Part shown: piece by piece, positions 36,625-45,608 of the stretch | Numbering within the stretch: position 1 is the stretch's first letter | Layout of the letters: each line of letters begins with the position of its first letter | Assembly (NCBI GenBank): GCA_015058045.1 | Contig: SVDC01000006.1 | Span: forward strand, 37,916-101,915 | Source: Cellulosilyticum sp. | Lineage (GTDB): Bacteria > Bacillota > Clostridia > Lachnospirales > Cellulosilyticaceae | Direction of reading: 5' to 3' | DNA length: 64,000 nt | Notes under the pieces: generated by a model | Seen by the model: only the letters and a program-made list of their open reading frames with translations | Told to the model about the DNA's origin: nothing | Databases searched by the model: none | Program-made: the position numbers and the translations under genes

Positions 36625-38769
36625 TTAGCCTTCTAATCCAATACTTTGACTTGATTTGAGTTTGGATTTACCTATTAATAATACACCAGTAATAACACAG
36701 ATGACAATCGCAATTGCAATGGCAGCTTCTACCATACTACCACCTAATAATACTGCCGAACCAACTTTGTTAATAATAAGTGCTACTAAATAAGCCGTAA
36801 TTGTTTGGAATCCTACTGTAATCAGTGTCCATTTTACAGATCCCATTTCTCTTCTAATCGCACCAATTGCTGCAAAGCATGGTGCACATAACATATTAAA
36901 TGCCATAAATGAGTATGCAGAAACAGTTGTAAAGTTTGCTGCAATCATTGCTAATAAATCTTGTGACTCTTCTGTAGCGTCTGCAATACCATAGATTACA
37001 CCATAAGTTGCTACAACGTTTTCTTTTGCAATTAAGCCTGTTACTGTTGCAACTGCAGCACCCCAATCACCAAAACCAAGTGGTGCAAAAATAGGTGCAA
37101 TCACATTACCTATGCTTGCTAAAATACTTGTATCTGCATCTACCATTTCTAATGACCAGTTAAATGATTGTAAGAACCAAATAAGTCCACATGCTACGAA
37201 AATAATAGTACCTGCTTTAATAATAAATGCTTTTCCTCTATCCCACATATGAATGAGAACACCTTTTAAACTAGGAATATGATATGTAGGAAGCTCCATA
37301 ACAAATGGTGCTGGCTCACCTGCAAACGCACTTGTATTTTTTAAAATGATACCACAAATAATGACCATTGCAATACACATAAAGTAAACTGAAGGTGCTA
37401 CCCATGATGCACCACCAAATAATGCACCTGCAAATAGTGCAATGATTGGAAGTTTTGCACCACAAGGAATAAATGTTGTAAGCATAATTGTCATTTTTCT
37501 ATCTTTATCATTTTCAAGAGTACGTGATGCCATAATTCCTGGTACCCCACATCCTGAACCAATAAGCATTGGAATAAATGATTTACCTGATAAACCAAAT
37601 CTTCTAAAGACGCGGTCCATGATAAATGCCACACGTGCCATATATCCACAGTCTTCTAAGATTGCAAGTAGAAGAAATAGTAGCATAATTTGAGGCACGA
37701 ATCCAAGTACTGCACCTACACCACCAATTAATCCATCTACTACAAGAGCTGTAAGCCATGGTGCCACATTACTGCTTTCCATAAAACTTTGTACATTACC
37801 CTGAATGATTTCACCAAATAGCACATCATTTGTCCAATCTGTTACAATCGCTCCTAAAGAACTCACAGAAATATAGTATACAAACCACATAACTAGTGCA
37901 AAAATAGGAAGTGCTAGTATTCTATTGGTTACAATTTTATCAATGCGGTCAGACGTTGTATCTTGACCTTTTTTAGCTTTTTTAACAGCATTTGCAACAA
38001 TATTTCCAATAAAAGCATAGCGTTCAGCTGTTATAATACTTTCTGCATCATCATCTAATAATTTCTCACACTGTGCAATACAGCTTTCTACTTCTCTTTT
38101 AACTAAGCTGCTTAAACCAAGAGATTTAATCACCTCTTCATCTCTTTCAAAGAGTTTAATTGCTAACCACTTTTTAGGCAATGAATGATTGATTTTATTA
38201 GATTCAACTATTTTTTCAATTTGTGATAAAGCACTTTGTACTTCTTCCATTACTGGTACAACAAAGTTTTGTGATTTCTTTTGTTTTGCAAGTTCTACTG
38301 CTTTTTCGGTAACTGCATCAATCCCCTCTTCTTTTAGGGCTGAAATTTCCATAACTGGACATCCTAAAAGATTAGAAAGTTTCTTACAATCCAATTGATC
38401 CCCATTTTTTCTTACAAGATCCATCATATTTAAAGCAATAACCGTTGGTACACCTAGTTCTAAAATCTGAGTCGTTAAATATAAGTTTCTTTCAATATTG
38501 GTTGCATCCACAATATTAATAATTGCATCTGGATGTTCTCCTATAACAAAATTTCTTGTAACCACTTCTTCAAGTGTATATGGAGATAAGGAGTAAACGC
38601 CTGGTAAATCCACTATTTCTACTTCTTTATTCTTTTTATACTTTCCTGACTTTTTCTCTACAGTAACACCAGGCCAGTTCCCCACATACTGCGTTGCTCC
38701 TGTTAGTGCATTAAATAAGGTTGTCTTTCCACTATTTGGATTTCCTGCTAAACCTATCTTAATTGTCAT
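36625..38769 (-). CDS. feoB: Ferrous iron transporter FeoB
   Basis: GTP-driven Fe(II) import protein of the inner membrane, 714 residues. The N-terminal G domain has GNPNSGKTTLFNALTG (G1), a threonine-containing switch (WPGVTVEKK), DLPGVYSL (G3) and NMMD (G4). Gate motifs follow in the membrane part (about 285-700), including GSGCGVPGIMASR and IPCGAKLPI, whose Cys residues are conserved in FeoB. The ATG at 38769 is preferred over a GTG 6 bases upstream that overlaps the ribosome site. Third gene of the feo operon. Confidence 0.97.
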   Translation of the reverse strand: MTIKIGLAGNPNSGKTTLFNALTGATQYVGNWPGVTVEKKSGKYKKNKEVEIVDLPGVYSLSPYTLEEVVTRNFVIGEHPDAIINIVDATNIERNLYLTTQILELGVPTVIALNMMDLVRKNGDQLDCKKLSNLLGCPVMEISALKEEGIDAVTEKAVELAKQKKSQNFVVPVMEEVQSALSQIEKIVESNKINHSLPKKWLAIKLFERDEEVIKSLGLSSLVKREVESCIAQCEKLLDDDAESIITAERYAFIGNIVANAVKKAKKGQDTTSDRIDKIVTNRILALPIFALVMWFVYYISVSSLGAIVTDWTNDVLFGEIIQGNVQSFMESSNVAPWLTALVVDGLIGGVGAVLGFVPQIMLLFLLLAILEDCGYMARVAFIMDRVFRRFGLSGKSFIPMLIGSGCGVPGIMASRTLENDKDRKMTIMLTTFIPCGAKLPIIALFAGALFGGASWVAPSVYFMCIAMVIICGIILKNTSAFAGEPAPFVMELPTYHIPSLKGVLIHMWDRGKAFIIKAGTIIFVACGLIWFLQSFNWSLEMVDADTSILASIGNVIAPIFAPLGFGDWGAAVATVTGLIAKENVVATYGVIYGIADATEESQDLLAMIAANFTTVSAYSFMAFNMLCAPCFAAIGAIRREMGSVKWTLITVGFQTITAYLVALIINKVGSAVLLGGSMVEAAIAIAIVICVITGVLLIGKSKLKSSQSIGLEG

Positions 38770-38791
38770 CTTCACTCACCCTTTCTTATTA

Positions 38792-39013
38792 CTAATCTAC
38801 AATAATCATTTCTGCATCTGCTTTACGTAAAGAAAGCTCATAATTTCTTACTGTCACTTGAATAGGGTCCCCTAATGGTGCAACTTTTCGTACAAAAATG
38901 TCACAACCTTTTGTAATCCCCATATCCATTATTCTTCTACGAACTGCTCCATTTCCTTCAATCTTCGTAACACGAACACTTTCTCCACATTTTACTTCTT
39001 TTAGATTCTTCAT
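38792..39013 (-). CDS. feoA: FeoA-domain protein (second copy)
   Basis: SH3-like small protein of 73 residues that acts with FeoB. It has the family pattern CGESVRVTKIEGNGAVRRRIMDMGITKGCDI and ends with the VRNYELSLRKADAEMI strand pair, typical of FeoA. It lies 14 bases after the first feoA copy and 22 before feoB. Two separate FeoA proteins are common in clostridial feo operons; they may form a hetero-oligomer. Confidence 0.93.
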   Translation of the reverse strand: MKNLKEVKCGESVRVTKIEGNGAVRRRIMDMGITKGCDIFVRKVAPLGDPIQVTVRNYELSLRKADAEMIIVD

Positions 39014-39027
39014 CTATTTTCCTCCCC

Positions 39028-39237
39028 TTAAATCATAATGCGACTAGCCATAGATTGACCTAATGCTACTCGCGAATCTTTTATATTTACAATCATATTT
39101 TCTCCATTTTTTGAGATAATCGTAACTTGCTCTCCTACCACAAACCCTAAAGAACTCAAAAACTTTTTCGTTTCATCATTACCTGTAATCTTACGAATAG
39201 AATAGGCATTTCCTTCTTTTGCGATAATTAATGACAT
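39028..39237 (-). CDS. feoA: FeoA-domain protein (first copy)
   Basis: Small SH3-like protein of 69 residues, first in the feo operon. It shows the FeoA pattern SIRKITGNDETKKFLSSLGF, VGEQVTII and a C-terminal DSRVALGQSMASRIMI. It differs from the second copy in the loop after the first strand, where a Cys is absent. A GGAGGC-type ribosome site precedes the ATG. Transcription probably starts from the consensus promoter at 39325-39353 under Fur-like control. Confidence 0.92.
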   Translation of the reverse strand: MSLIIAKEGNAYSIRKITGNDETKKFLSSLGFVVGEQVTIISKNGENMIVNIKDSRVALGQSMASRIMI

Positions 39238-39279
39238 CTTAACGCCTCCTTTTCCCTCTTATTTTTAAATCTCCACACT

Positions 39280-39353
39280 AAATTCATTATATATTCACTA
39301 TGATAATGAATTTCATTTATTTAGATTATAGAGTATCATTATATTTTTGTCAA
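39280..39353 (-). promoter_or_regulatory. feo promoter with Fur-box-like inverted repeat
   Basis: On the minus strand TTGACA (39348-39353) and TATAAT (39325-39330) are 17 bases apart, a perfect consensus. Just past the start site, AAATTCATTAT and ATAATGAATTT (39280-39290, 39303-39313) form an 11-bp inverted repeat containing TGATAATGAAT, like half of a Fur box. Iron-bound Fur could block this promoter. Confidence 0.75.
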
Positions 39354-39411
39354 TTATCTCAAAAGATAGTTTTTTTCATCTTCCCTATCTGACTTCTAAG
39401 CAACTGCCGAT

Positions 39412-39434
39412 ATACATAAAGATATTTTATGTAT
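39412..39434 (+). promoter_or_regulatory. Operator-like repeat upstream of bacteriohemerythrin gene
   Basis: ATACATAAA (39412-39420) and TTTATGTAT (39426-39434) form a 9-bp inverted repeat with a 5-base spacer. It overlaps a possible -10 (TATACA at 39411-39416), with CTGACT about 16 bases upstream. Likely regulator site. Confidence 0.5.
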
Positions 39435-39452
39435 GATGATACGGAGGTATAT

Positions 39453-39866
39453 ATGTTAAGCTTTAAATTTGATTGGGACCCACTACTTGAACTCCATATC
39501 CCTATTCTTGATGAACAACATCAACATTTCTTTAAATTAGGGCGCCATATTGAACAACTTTTACTTACTTCTTGTGCAGGTGTAACAAATCAAGACTTAT
39601 TAAATTTACTTTATGAGTTACGTGACTATGTCACTTATCATTTTTATGAAGAAGAGAGAATTATGGAAGAATTAGCTTTTCCCGAGTTAGAGGCTCATAA
39701 ATTAGAACACCAGAAATTCTTAACTTACATTAATAAAATTGATTATACTAAACTTTGTGAATCTCCTTTTTCAGAGTTATGTTCTCTTAGGGACAAAATG
39801 GTTTCTTGGACATTTACACACATTGTTCAACAAGATCAAAAATTAACACATTACTATAAAAAATAA
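39453..39866 (+). CDS. Bacteriohemerythrin
   Basis: Diiron oxygen-binding protein of 137 residues, a four-helix bundle. Ligand motifs are in order: LDEQHQHFF (first His/Glu region, about 17-25), YHFYEEERIMEE (about 61-72), HKLEHQKFL (about 80-88) and FTHIVQQDQKL with the final His and Asp. It may bind or sense oxygen or store iron. The start after GGAGG at 39453 is preferred to the ATG at 39429. It is divergent from the feo operon and near fprA, fitting an oxygen/iron stress role. Confidence 0.92.
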   Translation: MLSFKFDWDPLLELHIPILDEQHQHFFKLGRHIEQLLLTSCAGVTNQDLLNLLYELRDYVTYHFYEEERIMEELAFPELEAHKLEHQKFLTYINKIDYTKLCESPFSELCSLRDKMVSWTFTHIVQQDQKLTHYYKK

Positions 39867-39898
39867 AAAGGAAGCTTCTATCACGAAGCTTCCTTTTT
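39865..39898. terminator. Bidirectional terminator, hemerythrin / DUF488 genes
   Basis: Perfect 14-bp stem (AAAAAGGAAGCTTC with its complement), 6-base loop. It overlaps the stop codons or ends of both convergent genes. Confidence 0.9.
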
Positions 39899-40541
39899 AT
39901 TTTGGACCATTATATTGATCCTTTAATACTCTTTTCCCATTTACTGCTACAATCTGATTACTTTGCCATTCATAAGCTTGATTCACCTGATCCTCTAGCG
40001 CCATATCAAAAAGGTCAATCTGTTCTCGTGCAGGAAAATATTTATCAAGTAACTTTTCTTCTAATTGTTCCTGCGTTTCTATCGTTCCATCCCATAAAAT
40101 ATGATGTACTTTATAACCTTTCTCTATAAGTGCTCGTGCCACTAATGTACTTCTATGACAATCACTTGGTGATTTTTCTGCACACATAAAGGCAATATGA
40201 TATCCCTTTTCAATTCCTCGAATCATTTGCTGAATACCTTCTTTAAAAATTGGCAGCTTAGCAACTTGTCTAAAGTCCAAATAGCCTTCCTTATTGATTA
40301 GCGTACTATCTGGTCTTACAATACCAAATGCTTCTTTCATCTGACGATACTTAATACCATGGATATTTAAATAATACTTAAGAGGTTCTTTATTAAATTG
40401 CGGATGAAATTTTGAATAAGCCATTGTCCTTACATCAATCACATATTCAATTTTATATTTCATTAATAATTTCAAAAAACTCTCCTGGGTGTGATGTGCA
40501 TAACCGATGGTATAAGCGCATGGAGTTACATGTTGTTTCAA
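39897..40541 (-). CDS. DUF488 family protein
   Basis: Cytosolic protein of 214 residues. It has the family motifs YTIGYAHHTQESFLKLL, VIDVRTMAYSKFHPQFN and CAEKSPSDCHRSTLVARAL, the last with the Cys-x7-Cys-His-Arg signature. Function is not established; the Cys-His-Arg motif suggests an enzyme or nucleic-acid role. The start is a TTG at 40541 with AGAGGT 8 bases upstream, 12 bases after a small gene, so the two are probably cotranscribed. Confidence 0.85.
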   Translation of the reverse strand: MKQHVTPCAYTIGYAHHTQESFLKLLMKYKIEYVIDVRTMAYSKFHPQFNKEPLKYYLNIHGIKYRQMKEAFGIVRPDSTLINKEGYLDFRQVAKLPIFKEGIQQMIRGIEKGYHIAFMCAEKSPSDCHRSTLVARALIEKGYKVHHILWDGTIETQEQLEEKLLDKYFPAREQIDLFDMALEDQVNQAYEWQSNQIVAVNGKRVLKDQYNGPK

Positions 40542-40553
40542 TTCAATCTACCT

Positions 40554-40703
40554 CTAATGTGCTTTAGCTGTTGTATTTTTAGGTGGCTTACGATTCTCAA
40601 TAATGCTTCCTCTAAGCTTGTCCTTATCATAAAGCATCGTTATATAAATATTCTTTTCTCCACCTCTAGCTCTATAATAACAAATTGTTTCTCCCTTTTT
40701 CAT
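40554..40703 (-). CDS. Small basic protein upstream of DUF488 gene
   Basis: Protein of 49 residues (MKKGETICYYRARGGEKNIY to NTTAKAH), basic and without a recognised domain. A strong GGAGG site lies 6 bases before the ATG, and the stop is 12 bases before the DUF488 start. These support a real gene. Function unknown. Confidence 0.65.
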   Translation of the reverse strand: MKKGETICYYRARGGEKNIYITMLYDKDKLRGSIIENRKPPKNTTAKAH

Positions 40704-41030
40704 CTTTTTTCCTCCTTCATCTACCCGTTCTCTTATTTTTCTACTTTACACAGTATATCACACATCGAACATTTGTTCTAGTGTTTTGTAAAATTTATTT
40801 ACACTCATTAAATTATGCTTATTGCTTTAAAGTTATTCCTTATTTATAAATAAAACCAATCTATTCTTATAGAAATTAAACATCATTTTATTTAAACTAT
40901 TAAAATATATTGCCATCCATCTATTTAGTTTAGATTTTTCTTTATCTTCTAGCTATAATCTTTATTTAATCTTGTAGTTTTTTTTTAATTTGGTTATGAT
41001 GTATTAGAACAAAATATGTAGGAGGACATT
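40704..41030. other. 327-base AT-rich spacer
   Basis: Divergent intergenic region between the small-protein/DUF488 operon and the ClC gene. Apart from the ClC promoter (annotated separately) I see no gene, RNA or strong repeat. Confidence 0.6.
40972..41000 (+). promoter_or_regulatory. Promoter of ClC gene
   Basis: TTGTAG (40972-40977) and TATGAT (40995-41000) with 17-base spacing; the ATG at 41031 follows GTAGGAGG. Confidence 0.6.
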
Positions 41031-42287
41031 ATGCAGAAATCAATGGACTATATTCGTAAAATCAGTAGACGTTATCTTATTTTTTTCAAATGGTTAGTTC
41101 TAGCCTTTATTATCGGCGGAGTTGTTGGAAGTATCGGTACTCTTTTTCACTACGCCATTGACCAAGCCACTACCTTTAGAATAAATTCACCTTGGCTTGT
41201 TTTCTTATTGCCTATAGCCGGAATACTTATTGTGTTTTTATATCAGTTAGCTTCACAAACAGAAGATATTAGTACCAATTTAGTACTAGAGTCTATTCGC
41301 TCTTCTAAACATTTACCTCTAATCATGGCACCTCTCATTTTTATTTCAACAACTTTAACCCACCTAGTAGGTGGATCATCTGGACGTGAAGGTGCTGCAT
41401 TACAATTAGGTGGAAGCTTATCTACCTTTATAGGAGAACGTTTTCATCTGGATAATGATGATCTGCGCATTCTTACAATGTGCGGTATGAGTGCTGCCTT
41501 TGCTGCTTTATTTAGAACACCTATCGGGGCAACAGTCTTTTCAATGGAAGTCGTTAGTGTTGGAATTATGTATTACGTCGCATTAGTTCCTTGCATTATT
41601 TCCTCTCTTTTAGGTTATGCGATATCTGGTTATTTTGGTGTGCAGCGTACTTATTATGAATTAAAACTTCTATCTTCCTTTGATTTACTAACATTAATTC
41701 AAGTTGTTGGACTTGGTATACTCTGTGCACTCTTAAGCATCTTATTTTGTAAAACACTACATATTACCCATAAACTCTATGCTAAATTCTTAAAAAATCC
41801 ATATCTTCGTATTATTGTAGGTAGTCTTCTTATTATTAACCTTAACTTAATCATTCCTTCAAATGATTATCTGGGTACAGGCATGCCCACCATTGAAAAG
41901 GCCCTTTTTGGTTCTGCTCATTATGAAGCATTTGCTTTAAAAATCCTTTTTACAGCACTTACCTTAGGGGCCGGTTTTAAAGGTGGTGAAATTGTCCCTT
42001 CTTTCTTTGTTGGTGCAACCTTTGGTGCCGCTATTGGTCCTTTTCTAGGCCTTTCTAGTTCTTTCTCAGCAAGTCTTGGACTTATTGCACTATTCTGCGG
42101 TGTAACAAATTGCCCTATGACTGCTTTTATCTTAAGTACTGAAATGTTTGGTAATCATGGTAGTATTTACTTTATGCTTATTATTGCTATTAGTTATATG
42201 CTTTCAGGCTATAGCGGGCTTTATACAAAACAAAAAATGATGTATTCTAAGTTTAGGCCACAATTTTTAAACCAACTCACCCACTAA
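41031..42287 (+). CDS. ClC family chloride channel or transporter
   Basis: Membrane protein of 418 residues, about 10 helices. The ClC signatures are GGSSGREGAALQLGG (about 115-129), with the gating Glu kept, and FKGGEIVPSFFVGATFG (about 315-332), which replaces the more common GGIFAPS. The conserved Glu favours H+-coupled exchange rather than a passive channel. A fluoride-specific type is not indicated: the GREGP-like motif is present rather than GREGT/V. There is no cytosolic CBS domain. Single gene with promoter and terminator. Confidence 0.9.
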   Translation: MQKSMDYIRKISRRYLIFFKWLVLAFIIGGVVGSIGTLFHYAIDQATTFRINSPWLVFLLPIAGILIVFLYQLASQTEDISTNLVLESIRSSKHLPLIMAPLIFISTTLTHLVGGSSGREGAALQLGGSLSTFIGERFHLDNDDLRILTMCGMSAAFAALFRTPIGATVFSMEVVSVGIMYYVALVPCIISSLLGYAISGYFGVQRTYYELKLLSSFDLLTLIQVVGLGILCALLSILFCKTLHITHKLYAKFLKNPYLRIIVGSLLIINLNLIIPSNDYLGTGMPTIEKALFGSAHYEAFALKILFTALTLGAGFKGGEIVPSFFVGATFGAAIGPFLGLSSSFSASLGLIALFCGVTNCPMTAFILSTEMFGNHGSIYFMLIIAISYMLSGYSGLYTKQKMMYSKFRPQFLNQLTH

Positions 42288-42289
42288 AC

Positions 42290-42332
42290 AAAAAAGTCAG
42301 CGAAAAGCGATATGCTTTCCTCTGACTTTTTT
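42290..42332 (+). terminator. Terminator of ClC gene
   Basis: Imperfect stem AAAAAAGTCAG with CTGACTTTTTT and inner GAAAAGC/GCTTTC pairing, ending in a T run just past the stop. Confidence 0.8.
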
Positions 42333-42384
42333 CATTTATTTAACTTTTATTCGATTTACATTTATACAAACTTAATCCTAAACC

Positions 42385-42882
42385 TTATTTACCTGAAGAA
42401 CCTAAACTACCTGTTCCTCTTTCAGATTCAAATTTAAGTAGATCTTCATAAGTTATTTCTTCAGCACTTAACCTAGGTACTTCTACCATAATACACTGAC
42501 TAATTCCTTTTTCATACGGATAAATAATAACATCTTCTCTACCTTCAAATGCTGTACAGTCTTTTTTCATAATGACTAATGTTTTTGCATTATGGTTTGT
42601 AACTGGCACAAACCACTCTCCACGATAACCTGAATCTACAACACCAGCTCTTTGCCCTATACCTTTTGTACCTGTAGAACCACGCTCTTTTAAAATAGCT
42701 ACATACATAGGCGAAAAAGCTGAAGCAAGCCCTGTTGATATCATTTTAGTCTCATGTGGTGCTATTTCAATATAGTCTTCATCAAAACATGCATAAATAT
42801 CAAATGCACCATCTTCTATTCTTTTAGAAGGAATAATAGCGCCTTCTCTCATTTTAGCAAAATATATTTTTTGGTTATTCAC
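42385..42882 (-). CDS. dut: dUTP diphosphatase family protein
   Basis: Hydrolyses dUTP to dUMP, limiting uracil in DNA and supplying thymidylate. The 165-residue trimer-type protein has the five family motifs in order: DGAFDIYA (1), KERGSTGTKGI (2), GVVDSGYRGEW with the catalytic Asp (3), KGISQCIMVEV (4) and the C-terminal Gly-rich arm RGTGSLGSSGK (5). A 20-residue insert before motif 4 makes it slightly longer than minimal dUTPases. It follows nrdG by 12 bases, so nucleotide reduction and dUTP removal share one transcript. Confidence 0.9.
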   Translation of the reverse strand: MNNQKIYFAKMREGAIIPSKRIEDGAFDIYACFDEDYIEIAPHETKMISTGLASAFSPMYVAILKERGSTGTKGIGQRAGVVDSGYRGEWFVPVTNHNAKTLVIMKKDCTAFEGREDVIIYPYEKGISQCIMVEVPRLSAEEITYEDLLKFESERGTGSLGSSGK

Positions 42883-42894
42883 TTTTAATCTCCT

Positions 42895-43392
42895 TTAATT
42901 TAAGTTCAATAAAATAGGCTTGTTGTTTACTAATGATTGCTTTACATCTAGTATACGTTGATTACTACTTCCTCTAAAACGAAGCTTTAAGTCTTTTAGG
43001 CCTTCTATAAATGGTCCATCTACTAGCACATCACAATACTCTAAAATCTCCCTCTTAGCTGGATCTTTAATAATCTTTTCAAAAGTATCTCCTGAATAAA
43101 TCCATATATGCTTTCCAGTTTCTTTTTTAATACGCTCTAGTAACTGAAGTAAGTGATTATCTTGTTCCATAGGCTCTCCACCTAAAATAGTCACACCATG
43201 AACATTAGGATTCTTTACATAGCTCATAAATGTTTCTTCTGCTACTTCATCCCATAAAGTACCATATTTAAAATCTTGATATTCCTGATTAAAACACCCT
43301 GGACAATGATGGGTACATCCCGATACAAATAAAGTAGTCCGAATGCCTAAGCCATTTGCAATATCATATTTCCTCATTTGTGCATAGTACAT
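42895..43392 (-). CDS. nrdG: Anaerobic ribonucleotide reductase activating protein
   Basis: Radical SAM activase of 165 residues that makes the glycyl radical on NrdD. It begins MYYAQMRKYDIANGLGIRTT. The 4Fe-4S motif CTHHCPGC (about 26-33, C-x3-C-x2-C) and GGEPM, which helps bind SAM, are present. It lies 17 bases after nrdD and 12 before the dut gene. Confidence 0.96.
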   Translation of the reverse strand: MYYAQMRKYDIANGLGIRTTLFVSGCTHHCPGCFNQEYQDFKYGTLWDEVAEETFMSYVKNPNVHGVTILGGEPMEQDNHLLQLLERIKKETGKHIWIYSGDTFEKIIKDPAKREILEYCDVLVDGPFIEGLKDLKLRFRGSSNQRILDVKQSLVNNKPILLNLN

Positions 43393-43409
43393 CGTTTACC
43401 CTCTTTTTA

Positions 43410-45539
43410 TTATAAATGTAATACACGATTTTTGATTTCTTGTGTTTTTCCTTTGTTCCAGTAGTTTCCACCTAAATACCCACAAGTACGTCGAATAACG
43501 TTCATTTGACTTTGGTCTTTATTGTGGCAGTTTGGACATTCCCACTCTAAATGATCATTTACAATCATTTCACCTTCATAATGACAAATATGACAGCAAT
43601 CTGATTTTGTATTAAACTCTGCATATTGGATATTATGATAAATAAAATTGATCAGTTGTTTTAAAGCATCTAAATTGTGTTGTACTGGTGGAATCTCAAT
43701 ATAAGAAATACAACCACCTGTTGAAATAGGTTGGAATTGACTTTCAAAAATTAATTTTGAAAAGGCATCAATTTCCTCTCTCACATCAACATGATAGCTA
43801 TTTGTATAATAACCTTTATCTGTAATGTCTTTAATTTCACCAAATTTCATGCGGTCAATTTTAGCAAAACGGTAACATAATGATTCTGCTGGACTTCCAT
43901 ATAAACCAAATCCAAGACCTGTTTCCTTTTTCCACTTATTAGTAGTGTCTGCCATATGCTTCATTACTTTAAGCGCAAAGGCTTCTCCAACAGGCTCTGT
44001 GTGAGATACACCTGTCATAATCTTTGTTAGTTCATACAGGCCAATATAACCTAAAGAAATTGTTGAATAGCCATCCATCAGAAGCTTATCAATTTTTTCT
44101 CCTTTTTCTAGCCTTGCAATAGCTCCATGCTGCCAGTGAATTGGTGATTCATCTGAAAGTGTTCCTAATAACGCTTTATGGCGACACATTAAAGCTTCAT
44201 AACATAACTCTAAACGATTATCTAGAAGGTTCCAGAACACTTCTTCATTCCCTCTTGCAATGATACCAATTTGTGGTAAATTCAAACTCACTACCCCCTG
44301 ATTAAATCTACCCTCAAATTTATATTCTCCTTTTTCATCTTTCCATGGAGAGAGGAAACTTCTACATCCCATACATGAAAAAACATTCCCTTCATAAATC
44401 TTACGCATCTCTTTTGCTGAAATATAATCTGGGTATAGACGCTTTGCGCTACAAGCTGCAGCCAGTTCTGTTACTTCGTCATATTTACCGCCTTCAAGTG
44501 CATTATGTTCATGTAGAACATAGATCAATTTAGGGAATGTTGGTGTTGTATAAATACCTTTTTCATTTTTAATACCTTCTAAACGTTGTGCTAGAATTTC
44601 TTTTACAATCAATACTACTTCTTCTACGTATTCGTCCTCTTCTTCAATATTTAAGAATAATGTAACAAATGGACTTTGACCATTGGTTGTCATTAACGTA
44701 TTAATTTGATATTGAATAGTTTGAACACCTGACTGAAGTTCTTTTTTTAGTAGTGCCTCAACAGCTTTTCTACACTCTACTTCATCAGTAATTGTATCTT
44801 GAAGTAATACCTTATATTTTTCACGACTCTTTCTAAGGTATTTTCCTAAATGTCTAATGTCAACAGATTGTCCTCCATATTGACTACTTGCCACTTGAGC
44901 AATAATCTGAGTCATAACCGTACATGCTACTTGGAAGCTCTTAGGTGATTCAATCATGCGTCCATTAATAACCGTTCCATTATCTAGCATATCTTTGATG
45001 TTAATTAGGCAACAGTTAAAAATAGATTGCATAAAGTAATCCATATCATGGAAATGTAAAACTCCCTCATCATGAGCTTGAACAATACGGGCTGGTAATT
45101 TTTTTCTTCTAGAAATATCTTTAGATACTTCTCCTGCAATGAGGTCTCGTTGAGTAGAAGCCATCATTGCATTTTTATTAGAATTTTCATTCATAACTTC
45201 TTCATTGGTTAAATCAATAAGCCCTAAAATACTATGATCTGTTGTATTGGTTTCTCTCTTAAACGCTTGGATGGCACGATACCCTTCATAAGCTTTAGCC
45301 GTTAGCTCATGTCCATTTTCAATTAATTTTAAATAAACATAAGTTTCTATTTGAAATATAGTAGGATTAGCTGGCAATGTAGATACAATTGCATGTATTT
45401 CTTCTGCTATTTTTTTTGCAATTTGTTTATCTACAATACCACTTCCATATTTCATGGCTTTTAAAATAGCTTCATAAATCTTTACTTCATTAAACGCAAC
45501 TTGGTTACCATCTCTCTTAATTACTTGCATATTCTCCAT
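43410..45539 (-). CDS. nrdD: Anaerobic ribonucleoside-triphosphate reductase
   Basis: Class III reductase of 709 residues that converts NTPs to dNTPs without oxygen. An ATP-cone (about 3-95, MQVIKRDGNQVAFNEVKIYEAI) senses dATP/ATP. The barrel follows, with the Cys of FSCMGCRSF near 390. A C-terminal zinc site (CHICH and CPNCH, about 645-670) precedes the glycyl-radical loop RTCGYLGGNYW near 686. It leads an operon with nrdG and dut. A sigma-A type promoter lies 45 bases upstream, and I see no NrdR box there. Confidence 0.97.
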   Translation of the reverse strand: MENMQVIKRDGNQVAFNEVKIYEAILKAMKYGSGIVDKQIAKKIAEEIHAIVSTLPANPTIFQIETYVYLKLIENGHELTAKAYEGYRAIQAFKRETNTTDHSILGLIDLTNEEVMNENSNKNAMMASTQRDLIAGEVSKDISRRKKLPARIVQAHDEGVLHFHDMDYFMQSIFNCCLINIKDMLDNGTVINGRMIESPKSFQVACTVMTQIIAQVASSQYGGQSVDIRHLGKYLRKSREKYKVLLQDTITDEVECRKAVEALLKKELQSGVQTIQYQINTLMTTNGQSPFVTLFLNIEEEDEYVEEVVLIVKEILAQRLEGIKNEKGIYTTPTFPKLIYVLHEHNALEGGKYDEVTELAAACSAKRLYPDYISAKEMRKIYEGNVFSCMGCRSFLSPWKDEKGEYKFEGRFNQGVVSLNLPQIGIIARGNEEVFWNLLDNRLELCYEALMCRHKALLGTLSDESPIHWQHGAIARLEKGEKIDKLLMDGYSTISLGYIGLYELTKIMTGVSHTEPVGEAFALKVMKHMADTTNKWKKETGLGFGLYGSPAESLCYRFAKIDRMKFGEIKDITDKGYYTNSYHVDVREEIDAFSKLIFESQFQPISTGGCISYIEIPPVQHNLDALKQLINFIYHNIQYAEFNTKSDCCHICHYEGEMIVNDHLEWECPNCHNKDQSQMNVIRRTCGYLGGNYWNKGKTQEIKNRVLHL

Positions 45540-45579
45540 CCTATCTATGTTTGTTCCTTATATTATTTGTGTATTTTTT

Positions 45580-45608
45580 CTTATATCTCTTGGTATATTT
45601 TCTAACAA
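45580..45608 (-). promoter_or_regulatory. Promoter of nrdD-nrdG-dut
   Basis: On the minus strand TTGTTA (45603-45608) and TATAAG (45580-45585) are 17 bases apart. The 306-base upstream spacer otherwise holds only the hairpin at 45794-45838. I found no NrdR box (ACACwATATwGTGT type). Confidence 0.6.

Noticed and set aside
41373..41420. ClC gene as a fluoride exporter (CLC-F)
   Set aside because: The motif is the classical GREG type with the gating Glu, and no fluoride riboswitch (crcB motif) is seen upstream.
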